Source: JAMOQA01 sp964420365 (GTDB taxonomy: Bacteria; Acidobacteriota; Polarisedimenticolia; J045). Taken from it: a DNA stretch of 35,973 nt. Every line of letters starts with the position of its first letter. Within the stretch, counting starts at the first letter, position 1. This document shows positions 15,330-23,100 of this stretch, in pieces. The stretch spans positions 1-35,973 of the forward strand of contig CAYQTA010000067.1 in assembly GCA_964420365.1 (NCBI GenBank), given 5' to 3'. Both the position numbers and the translations under genes were made by a program. Below the pieces are notes generated by a model. The model was not told where the DNA came from and did not search any database. It worked only from the letters and a program-made list of their open reading frames with translations.

Positions 15330-16426
15330 CAGTCCACCCCCTTCCCCGCGTCGGCTCCCGGCAGGGAGGCGAGGAACTCCCGCCGCTGGGCCTCGAGCTC
15401 GGCGGGCGGCGTCGCGTAGACCCGGTCGAACGGGACGTCCGGCCGGGGCGGTTTCCAGGTCTCGTAGGCCTTCACCGCGGCGTCGATCGTTTCCCGGCAG
15501 CGCGCCCGCAGCTCTTCCTCGCGGGCCTCGTCCCACAGCTTCCGCTTCTCGAGGAGCAGGCGGGTCCGCACCAGCGGGTCCCGTCGCTGCCAGGGCTCGA
15601 CCTGCTTCTCGTCCCGGTACTTCGTCGGGTCGTCCGCGGTCGTGTGCATCATCAGGCGGTAGGTCAGCGCCTCGACCAGGGTCGGTCCCTCGCCGGCGCG
15701 GGCGCGGGCGAGGGCGTCGCGCACGGCGACGTACGTCGCGAGCGGGTCGTTTCCGTCCACCCGGATGCCCGGCACCCCGTAGGCGATCGCCTTCTGGGCG
15801 ATGGTCTCCGCCGCGGTCTGCTTCTCGAACGGGGTGGAGATCGCCCACTGGTTGTTCTGGCAGACGAACACGACCGGGGCCTTCCAGGCGCCGGCAAAGT
15901 TCAGCGCCTCGTGGAAGTCGCCCTCCGAGGTCGAACCGTCGCCGAAGAAGGCGACCACGGCGGCGTCCCCGCCGCGGTACCGTTCCGCGTACGCGAGGCC
16001 GACCGCGTGGGGAAGCTGGCTCGCCAGGATCACGGCGATCGGGAGCGTGCGGGCTTCCTCGGGAAAGACGTTCCCCTCCTCCCAACCGCCCCAGTACAGG
16101 AGGATCGTCGAGAGGGGGATCCCCCGCATCAGCATCGCCCCCATCTCGCGGAACGAGGGGACCAGCCAGTCGCGGGGGCCCATCGCCAGCGCCGGTCCCA
16201 CCGACGCGGCCTCCTGGCCGGTGGCGGGCCCGAACGTCCCGATCCGGCCCTGGCGCTGGAGGCGCAGCATCCGCTGGTCCGCCTCCCGGGCCAGGACCAT
16301 CGCCTCGTAGAGACGGACCAGGTCTTCCTCGGGGAGGCCCGGGTCGAGCCTCGGGTCGACCTTCCCCTTCTCGTCCAGCACCTGGAGGAAAGGCACCTGG
16401 AACCTGTGCACGATCTTGCGCGGCAT
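15329..16426 (-). CDS. pdhA: 2-oxoacid (pyruvate) dehydrogenase E1 component, alpha subunit
   Basis: The E1 alpha subunit of 365 residues binds thiamine diphosphate through the GDGSTSEGDFHEALNFAG motif, with QNNQWAISTPFEKQTAAET completing the site. The pattern QVLDEKGKVD, LQRQGRIGTFGPATGQEA and HTTADDPTKYR closely resembles Bacillus-type PdhA, so pyruvate is the likeliest substrate. Branched-chain 2-oxoacids cannot be excluded, because the two families share most motifs. It is the first gene of pdhA-pdhB-pdhC-lpdA. A TAGGAT box about 26 nt upstream is a candidate promoter. Confidence 0.93.
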   Translation of the reverse strand: MPRKIVHRFQVPFLQVLDEKGKVDPRLDPGLPEEDLVRLYEAMVLAREADQRMLRLQRQGRIGTFGPATGQEAASVGPALAMGPRDWLVPSFREMGAMLMRGIPLSTILLYWGGWEEGNVFPEEARTLPIAVILASQLPHAVGLAYAERYRGGDAAVVAFFGDGSTSEGDFHEALNFAGAWKAPVVFVCQNNQWAISTPFEKQTAAETIAQKAIAYGVPGIRVDGNDPLATYVAVRDALARARAGEGPTLVEALTYRLMMHTTADDPTKYRDEKQVEPWQRRDPLVRTRLLLEKRKLWDEAREEELRARCRETIDAAVKAYETWKPPRPDVPFDRVYATPPAELEAQRREFLASLPGADAGKGVD

Positions 16427-16452
16427 CGTCGTCGTCCTCGGGTGGCGCCGGG

Positions 16453-16458
16453 ATCCTA
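16453..16458 (-). promoter_or_regulatory. Possible -10 box of the pdh operon
   Basis: TAGGAT on the minus strand lies 26 nt before the pdhA ATG. TGTTCC, 18 bp further upstream, could serve as a weak -35. Beyond it, 16488-16516 contains ACC(T)AGTCA direct repeats and a CTGACT...AGTCAG inverted pair, which might be a regulator site. Confidence 0.35.
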
Positions 16459-16536
16459 CACGGCCCGCCGGGGGGCGGAACAGGGCGCGGCTGACTTACC
16501 AGTCAAGAGACCTAGTCAGTCGCCGGAGCAGGGAAA

Positions 16537-16558
16537 ACGCGGCGCCGGGGCGCCGCGT
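16537..16558 (-). terminator. Intrinsic terminator of the SurA/DsbA fusion gene
   Basis: A perfect 10-bp stem (ACGCGGCGCC and its complement) with a GG loop is followed on the minus strand by TTTCCC, T-rich for this genome. It lies 10 bp after the stop codon of the upstream gene and separates it from the pdh operon. Confidence 0.75.
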
Positions 16559-16568
16559 CTCCCCCGGA

Positions 16569-17603
16569 TCACTTCGCCTGCTTGCGAGCCAGCTCGTCGT
16601 CGATCACCTCCTGGAAGGTCTCGAAGGGCTGGGCGCCGGAGATCAGCCGGCCGTTGACGAAGAACGCCGGGGTGCCCGTGACGCCCGCCTGCCGGCCGGC
16701 CTCCATGTCCTTCTCGACCTCGGCCTGGCGGCGGCCCGACTCGAGGCATTCCTTGAACTTCGCCTGGTCGACGCCGACCTCGCCGGCGAACTTCACCAGG
16801 CTGTCCTTGTCGAGGGAGTGCTGGTTCTGGAACAGCTTCTCGTGGTAGGCCCAGTACTTGTCGTTGCCCCCGAGCTCGTAGACGCAGCCGGCGGCCTGGG
16901 CGGCATCCATCGCGTGCTGGTGGAAGCCGAGGGGGAAGTCGCGGAAGACGTATCGCACCTTGCCCTTGTACGCCTCCAGGACCCGCGCGATCGTCCGCTC
17001 GGCCCGCCCGCAGAACGGGCACTGGTAGTCGGAAAAGGCGACGATCGTCACCGGGGCGTTCGCCGGTCCCTCGGCCGGGTCGTCGTCCACCGAGACCTCG
17101 ATCCGCGGCGGCTCGAGGAGCACCCGGACCGTGGTCTCCTTCTTGAGCGACGCCACCAGGTCCTCGTAGAGGCGCTGGGCCTGCTGCCGCTTGAGGAAGT
17201 CGATGATGCGCGGCTTCGCCTGCTCGAGGGTCTGGCCCCGCAGCTTGCTCTTGTACTTCTCGTAGGTCTGCTGGATCTCGTCGTCGGTCGGCTCGGTGAC
17301 CTTCGAGTCGACGTGGTCCTGGAGGTACTGGTCGAGGGTCTTCCCCTCCTTCTTCGCCGCCGCCTCGAGGAGATGGTCCTCGACGATCCGGTCGAGGGTC
17401 TGCTTGAGGATCTCGTACTCCTGCTGCCGCAGCTTCTGGAGCTGGGCGGCGGCGGCCTCGGTCAGCTCGGCCCGGGTGATCGGCTGGCCGCCGACCAGGG
17501 CGACCACGTCGCCGCCGTTCGCCGGCGCGCCGGCGAGGACCGGGAAAACCGCCGCCAGGGCGAGAACGAGGAGGAACGCGAGGGAACGTGTCGGTGTCAT
17601 CAT
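16569..17603 (-). CDS. DsbA-family thioredoxin-fold protein with SurA-like N-terminal domain
   Basis: The 344-residue protein is exported: a signal peptide covers about 1-26 (LAFLLVLALAAVFPVLAGA). Residues about 31-160 form a helical SurA/PpiC-type chaperone-like domain (VALVGGQPITRAEL, EILKQTLDRIVEDHLLEAAA), but no parvulin domain follows. Residues about 167-344 are a DsbA/Thioredoxin_4 domain with the active site C195-P-F-C198 in FSDYQCPFCGRAE and the cis-proline loop GVTGTPAFFVNGRL. It probably oxidises or isomerises disulfides in periplasmic proteins, with the N-terminal domain holding the client (inference). Possible clients in this window are the Cys-rich secreted protein and the TSP3 protein. 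An ATG one codon later is an alternative start. Confidence 0.88.
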   Translation of the reverse strand: MMTPTRSLAFLLVLALAAVFPVLAGAPANGGDVVALVGGQPITRAELTEAAAAQLQKLRQQEYEILKQTLDRIVEDHLLEAAAKKEGKTLDQYLQDHVDSKVTEPTDDEIQQTYEKYKSKLRGQTLEQAKPRIIDFLKRQQAQRLYEDLVASLKKETTVRVLLEPPRIEVSVDDDPAEGPANAPVTIVAFSDYQCPFCGRAERTIARVLEAYKGKVRYVFRDFPLGFHQHAMDAAQAAGCVYELGGNDKYWAYHEKLFQNQHSLDKDSLVKFAGEVGVDQAKFKECLESGRRQAEVEKDMEAGRQAGVTGTPAFFVNGRLISGAQPFETFQEVIDDELARKQAK

Positions 17604-17668
17604 GGATTCTCCGCGGATGCGGCCGGCGGGGCGTTCGCGGGTCGGGACCCCTCCGGGCCGGAACGTCT

Positions 17669-17675
17669 TAGACTA
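17669..17675. promoter_or_regulatory. Possible divergent -10 boxes between the dsbA-like gene and gpmI
   Basis: TAGACT on the plus strand (17669-17674) and TAGTCT on the minus strand (17675-17670) overlap in the most A/T-rich spot of this 158-bp divergent gap. Both fit TANNNT, and no -35 is apparent. Confidence 0.25.
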
Positions 17676-17761
17676 GCGGCGGGCCGGGGGAGCGGCAAAT
17701 CGGGACCCCCGGGGTCGGTAATGCGGCTGCCGGGAGGCGGCGGGCCGGACAGGAGGAACCG

Positions 17762-19438
17762 ATGACCACGCGGGACGAGGACTTCCGGCTTTCGCGGGAC
17801 CCCCGCATCGAGCCGCCGGCGGGCCCGGTCGTGCTCGTGATCCTGGACGGGGTCGGGATCGGGCCCGGGGACGAGTTCGATGCCGTGGCCCTCGCCCGGA
17901 CCCCCACGATCGACCGGGTGCGCCGCTCGGGGTGGACCACCCGGCTCAAGGCCCACGGCACCGCGGTCGGCCTTCCGAGCGACAAGGACATGGGGAACTC
18001 GGAGGTCGGCCACAACATCCTCGGCGCGGGACGCGTGTTCGACCAGGGGGCGAAGCTCGTCGACCGGGCGATCGAGACCGGGGAGATCTGGAAGGGGGTC
18101 TGGGCCGACATCGTCGAGCGGCTCCGGCGGACGGGGGGCGCCCTCCACCTCATCGGGCTGCTCTCGGACGGGAACGTCCATTCCCACGAAAAGCACCTTC
18201 ATGCCCTCCTGCGCCGTGCCGACGAGGAGGGGCTGCGCCGGGTCTACGTGCACGTCCTGCTCGACGGGCGGGACGTGCCGGAGACGTCGGCCCTCGTGTA
18301 CATCGACCGGCTCGAGGAGGTCCTCGCGGAGATCCGGCGGAAGGGGGACCGGGACTACCGCATCGCCTCCGGCGGCGGCCGGATGGTCGTGACGATGGAC
18401 CGCTACGAGGCGGACTGGTCGATCGTCGAGCGGGGCTGGCATGCCCACGTGCTCGGGGACGCCCGGCCGTTCCGCTCGGCCCGGGAGGCGATCGAGACGT
18501 TCCGCCGGGAGGAACCGGGAATCATCGACCAGTACCTCCCCGCGTTCACGATCGTCGGGGAGGACGGGCACCCGGTCGGCCCGATCGTCGACGGCGACGC
18601 CGTGATCCTCTTCAACTTCCGCGGGGACCGGGCGATCGAGCTCTCCCGTGCCTTCGAGGAGGGGGACGAGTTCGACAAGTTCGACCGGGTGCGGCGCCCG
18701 GACGTGCTGTTCGCCGGGATGATGCTCTACGACGGCGACCTCGGGATCCCCCGGCGCTACCTGGTCCCGCCCCCCGCGGTGCAGAAGACCCTGTCGGAGT
18801 ACCTCGCGCGGAACGGGATCCCCCAGTTCGCGGCGGCCGAGACCCAGAAGTTCGGTCACGTGACGTACTTCTGGAACGGCAACCGGTCCGGGAAGTTCGA
18901 CCCGGTCCTCGAGGAGTACGTGGAGATCCCGTCCGACCAGGTGCCGTTCGACCGGCGCCCCTGGATGAAGTCGGCCCAAACCGCGGACGTGCTGGTCGAC
19001 GCGGTGCGGTCGGGGAGGTTCCGCTTCCTGCGGGTCAACTTCGCCGGCGGCGACATGGTGGGTCATACCGGCAACCTCGATGCCGCGGTGCTCGCCGTGC
19101 AGTCGGTGGACCTGGCGCTCGCGCGGATCGCGCCGGTCGTCGAGGAGGCGCGCGGCGTGCTGATCGTCACCGCCGACCACGGCAACGCGGACGACATGGT
19201 CGAGCGGGACGCGGAGGGACGTCCGAAGCGCGGCCCCGACGGCCGGCCGAAACCCCGCACGAGCCACACGCTGAACCCGGTGGCGTTCTCCGTCGTCGAC
19301 TTCTCCGGCCGGAGATTTCGCCTGCGGGACGGGATCGACACGCCCGGGCTCGCCAACGTGGCCCCGACGATCATGACACTGCTGGGGTACGTGCCCCCGG
19401 AGCCGTTCGCCCCGAGCCTCCTGGAGGTGGACGGATGA
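17762..19438 (+). CDS. gpmI: 2,3-bisphosphoglycerate-independent phosphoglycerate mutase
   Basis: This is a cytoplasmic glycolytic enzyme interconverting 3- and 2-phosphoglycerate through a phosphoserine intermediate and two metal ions. The product has 558 residues, longer than the usual 510 and nearer to the long form found in plants and some bacteria. The phosphatase domain starts VVLVILDGVGIGPGDEFD, with the first metal ligand D29. The catalytic serine is S80 in DKDMGNSEVGHN. The C-terminal metal site includes VTADHGNADDM and RTSHTLNPV. AGGAGG precedes the ATG by a good distance. Its stop overlaps the yqgE start (ATGA), so the two form an operon. Confidence 0.96.
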   Translation: MTTRDEDFRLSRDPRIEPPAGPVVLVILDGVGIGPGDEFDAVALARTPTIDRVRRSGWTTRLKAHGTAVGLPSDKDMGNSEVGHNILGAGRVFDQGAKLVDRAIETGEIWKGVWADIVERLRRTGGALHLIGLLSDGNVHSHEKHLHALLRRADEEGLRRVYVHVLLDGRDVPETSALVYIDRLEEVLAEIRRKGDRDYRIASGGGRMVVTMDRYEADWSIVERGWHAHVLGDARPFRSAREAIETFRREEPGIIDQYLPAFTIVGEDGHPVGPIVDGDAVILFNFRGDRAIELSRAFEEGDEFDKFDRVRRPDVLFAGMMLYDGDLGIPRRYLVPPPAVQKTLSEYLARNGIPQFAAAETQKFGHVTYFWNGNRSGKFDPVLEEYVEIPSDQVPFDRRPWMKSAQTADVLVDAVRSGRFRFLRVNFAGGDMVGHTGNLDAAVLAVQSVDLALARIAPVVEEARGVLIVTADHGNADDMVERDAEGRPKRGPDGRPKPRTSHTLNPVAFSVVDFSGRRFRLRDGIDTPGLANVAPTIMTLLGYVPPEPFAPSLLEVDG

Positions 19439-20031
19439 CCGGGCCGGGCGGGAAGGACCGGGCCCGGATCGACGAGGGGCTTGCCCCGGGGTTCATCGCC
19501 GCGATGCCGCAGCTCCAGGACCCGAACTTCCAGCGGACCGTGGTCTTCCTGGTCAAGAGCAGCGAGCAGGGGGCGTTCGGGCTCGTGATCAACCGGCCCG
19601 GCCCGCTTACGGTGGCCGAGCTGTGCGAGGGGCAGGAGATCCCCTACGAGGGGGACCCGGACGCCCGCGTGATGATCGGTGGCCCGGTGGAGGCCGACCG
19701 CCACCTGCTCGTTCTCCACGGGGAGGATCCGCTCTTCCCCGGGGACAGCGACGACGAGCTGCTGGTCGCACCGGGGATCCGGCTGGTCGTCGCCCGGGCG
19801 GGTCTCGAGCGGCTCGCCGTCCGCCCGGGGGCGCGGTACCGGTGCTACCTCGGCTACGCCGGCTGGGCCCCGGGCCAGCTCGAGGCGGAGCTGGCGGCCG
19901 GGGCCTGGGTGCCGCTTTCCGCCCACGCGTCGTACCTGTTCGACGTCCCCGCGGAATCGGCCTGGTCGCGGGCGCTCCGGGAGGCCGGGATCGATCCGCG
20001 GGACCTGGTCCCCGGGGGCGCGCCCTCCTGA
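19435..20031 (+). CDS. yqgE: YqgE/AlgH family protein (UPF0301)
   Basis: The 198-residue protein matches the DUF179 family. GFIAAMPQLQDPNFQRTVVF and FGLVINRP lie near the N-terminus, IGGPVEADRHLLVLHG in the middle, and YLGYAGWAPGQLEAEL towards the end. The family is widespread in Gram-negative bacteria. AlgH was linked to alginate regulation in Pseudomonas, but the biochemical role is not established. The start overlaps gpmI by 4 nt. The coupling to glycolysis may be for expression only. Confidence 0.92.
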   Translation: MTGPGGKDRARIDEGLAPGFIAAMPQLQDPNFQRTVVFLVKSSEQGAFGLVINRPGPLTVAELCEGQEIPYEGDPDARVMIGGPVEADRHLLVLHGEDPLFPGDSDDELLVAPGIRLVVARAGLERLAVRPGARYRCYLGYAGWAPGQLEAELAAGAWVPLSAHASYLFDVPAESAWSRALREAGIDPRDLVPGGAPS

Positions 20032-20120
20032 GCCGAACACGGGCGGGCGGGCACGAACAGGCCGCGTACCGGGTGGACGAAAGCGCGGGCACGCTCCGCT
20101 TCCCCGCCCCATCTTTTTCG

Positions 20121-20149
20121 TTGAACCGCCACGGGGCGCTCCGTACCAT
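20121..20149 (+). promoter_or_regulatory. Sigma-70-like promoter upstream of the TSP3 protein
   Basis: TTGAAC (20121-20126) and TACCAT (20144-20149) are separated by exactly 17 bp. This is the best-looking two-hexamer promoter in the window. Transcription would start near 20156, about 20 nt before the GTG at 20176. A T-run (ATCTTTTTC) just upstream could belong to a terminator of gpmI-yqgE. Confidence 0.55.
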
Positions 20150-20175
20150 GAGCGCGGCATCGGTCGCCCGGGCGA

Positions 20176-23100
20176 GTGCCCCGTCGGGGTGGGAGGGAGC
20201 GGATCATCTCCAGTACGCGTACCGGGAACCCGCGGGCCTGGACCGCGGTCACCATCGCCACGTTGCTGCTCGCCCTGCTGGTGCCGGCCGCGCGGGGAGA
20301 GCGTGCCCCCGGCGGCACGCCGGGGCCGGGGGACGCGGTACCGGTGCCCGCCCTCGTGCTGCTCGAGCGACCCGGGACGGCGCGGGTGCCCTCCCGGGAG
20401 GCATGGGAGGACGCGGCCGCTCCCGTGCTCGCCCGCCTCGCGACCCTCGAGGAACGGGGCCTCGCCCGCGCGCCGCGGCTCCTGTGGGTGGCGGGCGCCA
20501 TCCGTGTCGAACTGGCCCCGGAGGCGTTCGACCGGGTCGCGGGATGGCCGGGCGTGCGGGGCGTTCGCCGCGATCGCTTCCTCGTGCCCGCGGCGACCGC
20601 CGCACCGCGGCCCCCGGCGACGGCCGGGCAGGCCGAGTCGACCACGGCGGACGTCACCACCGCCCTCCAGCGGATGCACGTGCCCGAGGTCTGGAACGAG
20701 GGAGTCAACGGCGACGGGGTCGTTGTCGCGCTGGTCGACACGGGGGCCGACCTCTCCCACCCGGACCTGTCCGGTCGCCTGTGGACGAACCTCGACGAGT
20801 GGGGCGGTGACCACTTCGACAACGACGGCAACGGGTACGTGGACGACGTCCACGGCTACGACTTCGTTGACGACGACGGGGATCCGCAGGACACGAACGG
20901 TCACGGGACGCTCCTCGCGGGACTGATCGTTGGAGACGGGACCTCCGGCACCGAGACCGGGGCGGCGCCCGGGGCGCGGCTGATGGTCCTGCGGGTCGGA
21001 GACTCCGAGGCGGACATGCTCGAGGCCGTCCAGTACGCCCTCGACAACGGCGCGGACGTGATCGTCGTCGGGGACGGCGAGTCGTGGGCGGACGACCCGC
21101 GCCCGGACTACGCCTCGTGGCGCCAGGCGACGGACTCGGTCCTGGCGGCGGGGAAGATCCTGGTCGCCGGTGCGGGGGACCAGGGCAAGAAGCTCGGAAA
21201 GAACCCCGTCCCCTACAACGTCGACACCCCGGGAAACTGTCCTCCCCCGCGGCTCCACGACGCGCAGACCCTCGTCGGTGGGCTTTCCGGGGCCCTCGCC
21301 GCGGCCAACCTGGACGTCGACGACGACGCGATCGCCCGGACCAGCTCCCACGGGCCCTCGGAGTGGACCGACATCCGGGGCGAGGTGGACGCCACCTACC
21401 CGTACGACATGCCGGAGGAGTACCGGGACTACCCGTTCCGCGACGGCCAGGAACAGGGGCTGCTGAAGCCGGACCTGGCCGCCTGCGGCGACGGTTCGAC
21501 TTCGACGAAGCTCGGCGGCGGATACGGCCCGGTCGACGGGACCGGCGCGGCGGCCGCTCACCTCGGGGGAATCGTCGCCCTCCTCCTGGACGCCGACGAC
21601 GGGGCAACCCCCGCCCGGATCGCCGAGGTTCTCTTCGAGAGCGCCGAGGACCTCGGCGACCCCGGCTTCGACACGCTCTCCGGCGAGGGCCTCGTCGACG
21701 CCTACGCCGCCTGGCAGCTCCTGGTCGACGCCTGCGGGGCGCACGGTGGCGACGCCGACGGGGACGGGGTCTGCCAGGACACGGACAACTGTCCCGACGT
21801 GGCGAACCCGGGCCAGGCCGACCTGGACGGTGACGGATCCGGGGATGCCTGCGACCCGGACGACGACGGGGACGGGGTCGGCGACGACGCCGACAACTGC
21901 CCGCGGGCCGCGAACCCCGGGCAGGAGGATGCCGACGGGGACGGCATCGGGGACGCGTGCGACGCGTGCCCCGCGGACCCGCAGAACGACGCCGACGACG
22001 ACGGCGTCTGCGGCAACGTCGACAACTGCCCCTCCGACCCGAACCCGGGCCAGGAGGACGCGGACGACGACGGCCTCGGCGACGCCTGCGACTGCGCGCC
22101 GGACGACGGGAACATCCACGGTGTCCCGGCGGAACTCGGTCCATCCGTCCGCTTCCTGGACGACCGGGTGACCCTGGCCTGGAACCCGGCCACCGACGCC
22201 GAGGTCTACGAGGTCTACAAGGGACGCGTGCGGGGAGCCTTCGAGTACCGGCACACCTGCCACGACGTGGACGTGGACGGGACGGCGAGCGAGGACACGT
22301 TCGAGCCGGCGATCGGCGAACTCTTCTACTACCTGGTGGCGTCGAAGAACTGTTTCGGCGAAGGCCCCCTCGGCGCCGCCTCGGACGGAAGCGCGCGTCC
22401 CGGGCCGGATGGATGTCCCGACGGCGACGGCGACGGCGTGCGGGACCTCGTCGACAACTGCCCGGACGAGGACAACGCGGACCAGGCGGACCTGGACCGG
22501 GACGGCTCGGGAGACGCCTGCGACCCCGACGACGACGGTGACACGATCGAGGACGCCGCGGACAACTGCCCGCGCGTCGGGAACCCCGGCCAGGAAGACG
22601 CGGACGCCGATGGCCTCGGCGATGCCTGTGACGCCTGCCCGCTGGACCCGCAGAACGATGCCGACGAGGACGGTGTCTGCGGCGACGTCGACAACTGTCC
22701 CTCCGATGCGAACGCCGACCAGGCCGACGCGGACGGCGATGACGTCGGCGATGCCTGCGACTGCGCGCCCGACGACGGCAACGTCCACGGGATTCCCGGG
22801 GAGCTGCCGCCGACTCTCACGTTCGGCGCCGACAAGGAGACGCTCTCCTGGGGAGAGATTCCCGAGGCCCAGTCGTACGACGTCTACAAGGGGCGGACGC
22901 GGTTCCCGTTCACGTGGGGTCTCACCTGCCACGAGCTGGACCTCGCCGTCACGGAGAGCCACGACACGGCCGAGCCAGCGGCCGGCGAGATGTTCTACTA
23001 CCTGGTCGCCGCGAAGAACTGCTTCGGCGAGGGCACCCTGGGCGACCAGTCCGATGGCACGCCGCGGCCGGGTCCCGACGAGTGCCCCGACGGCGACGGG

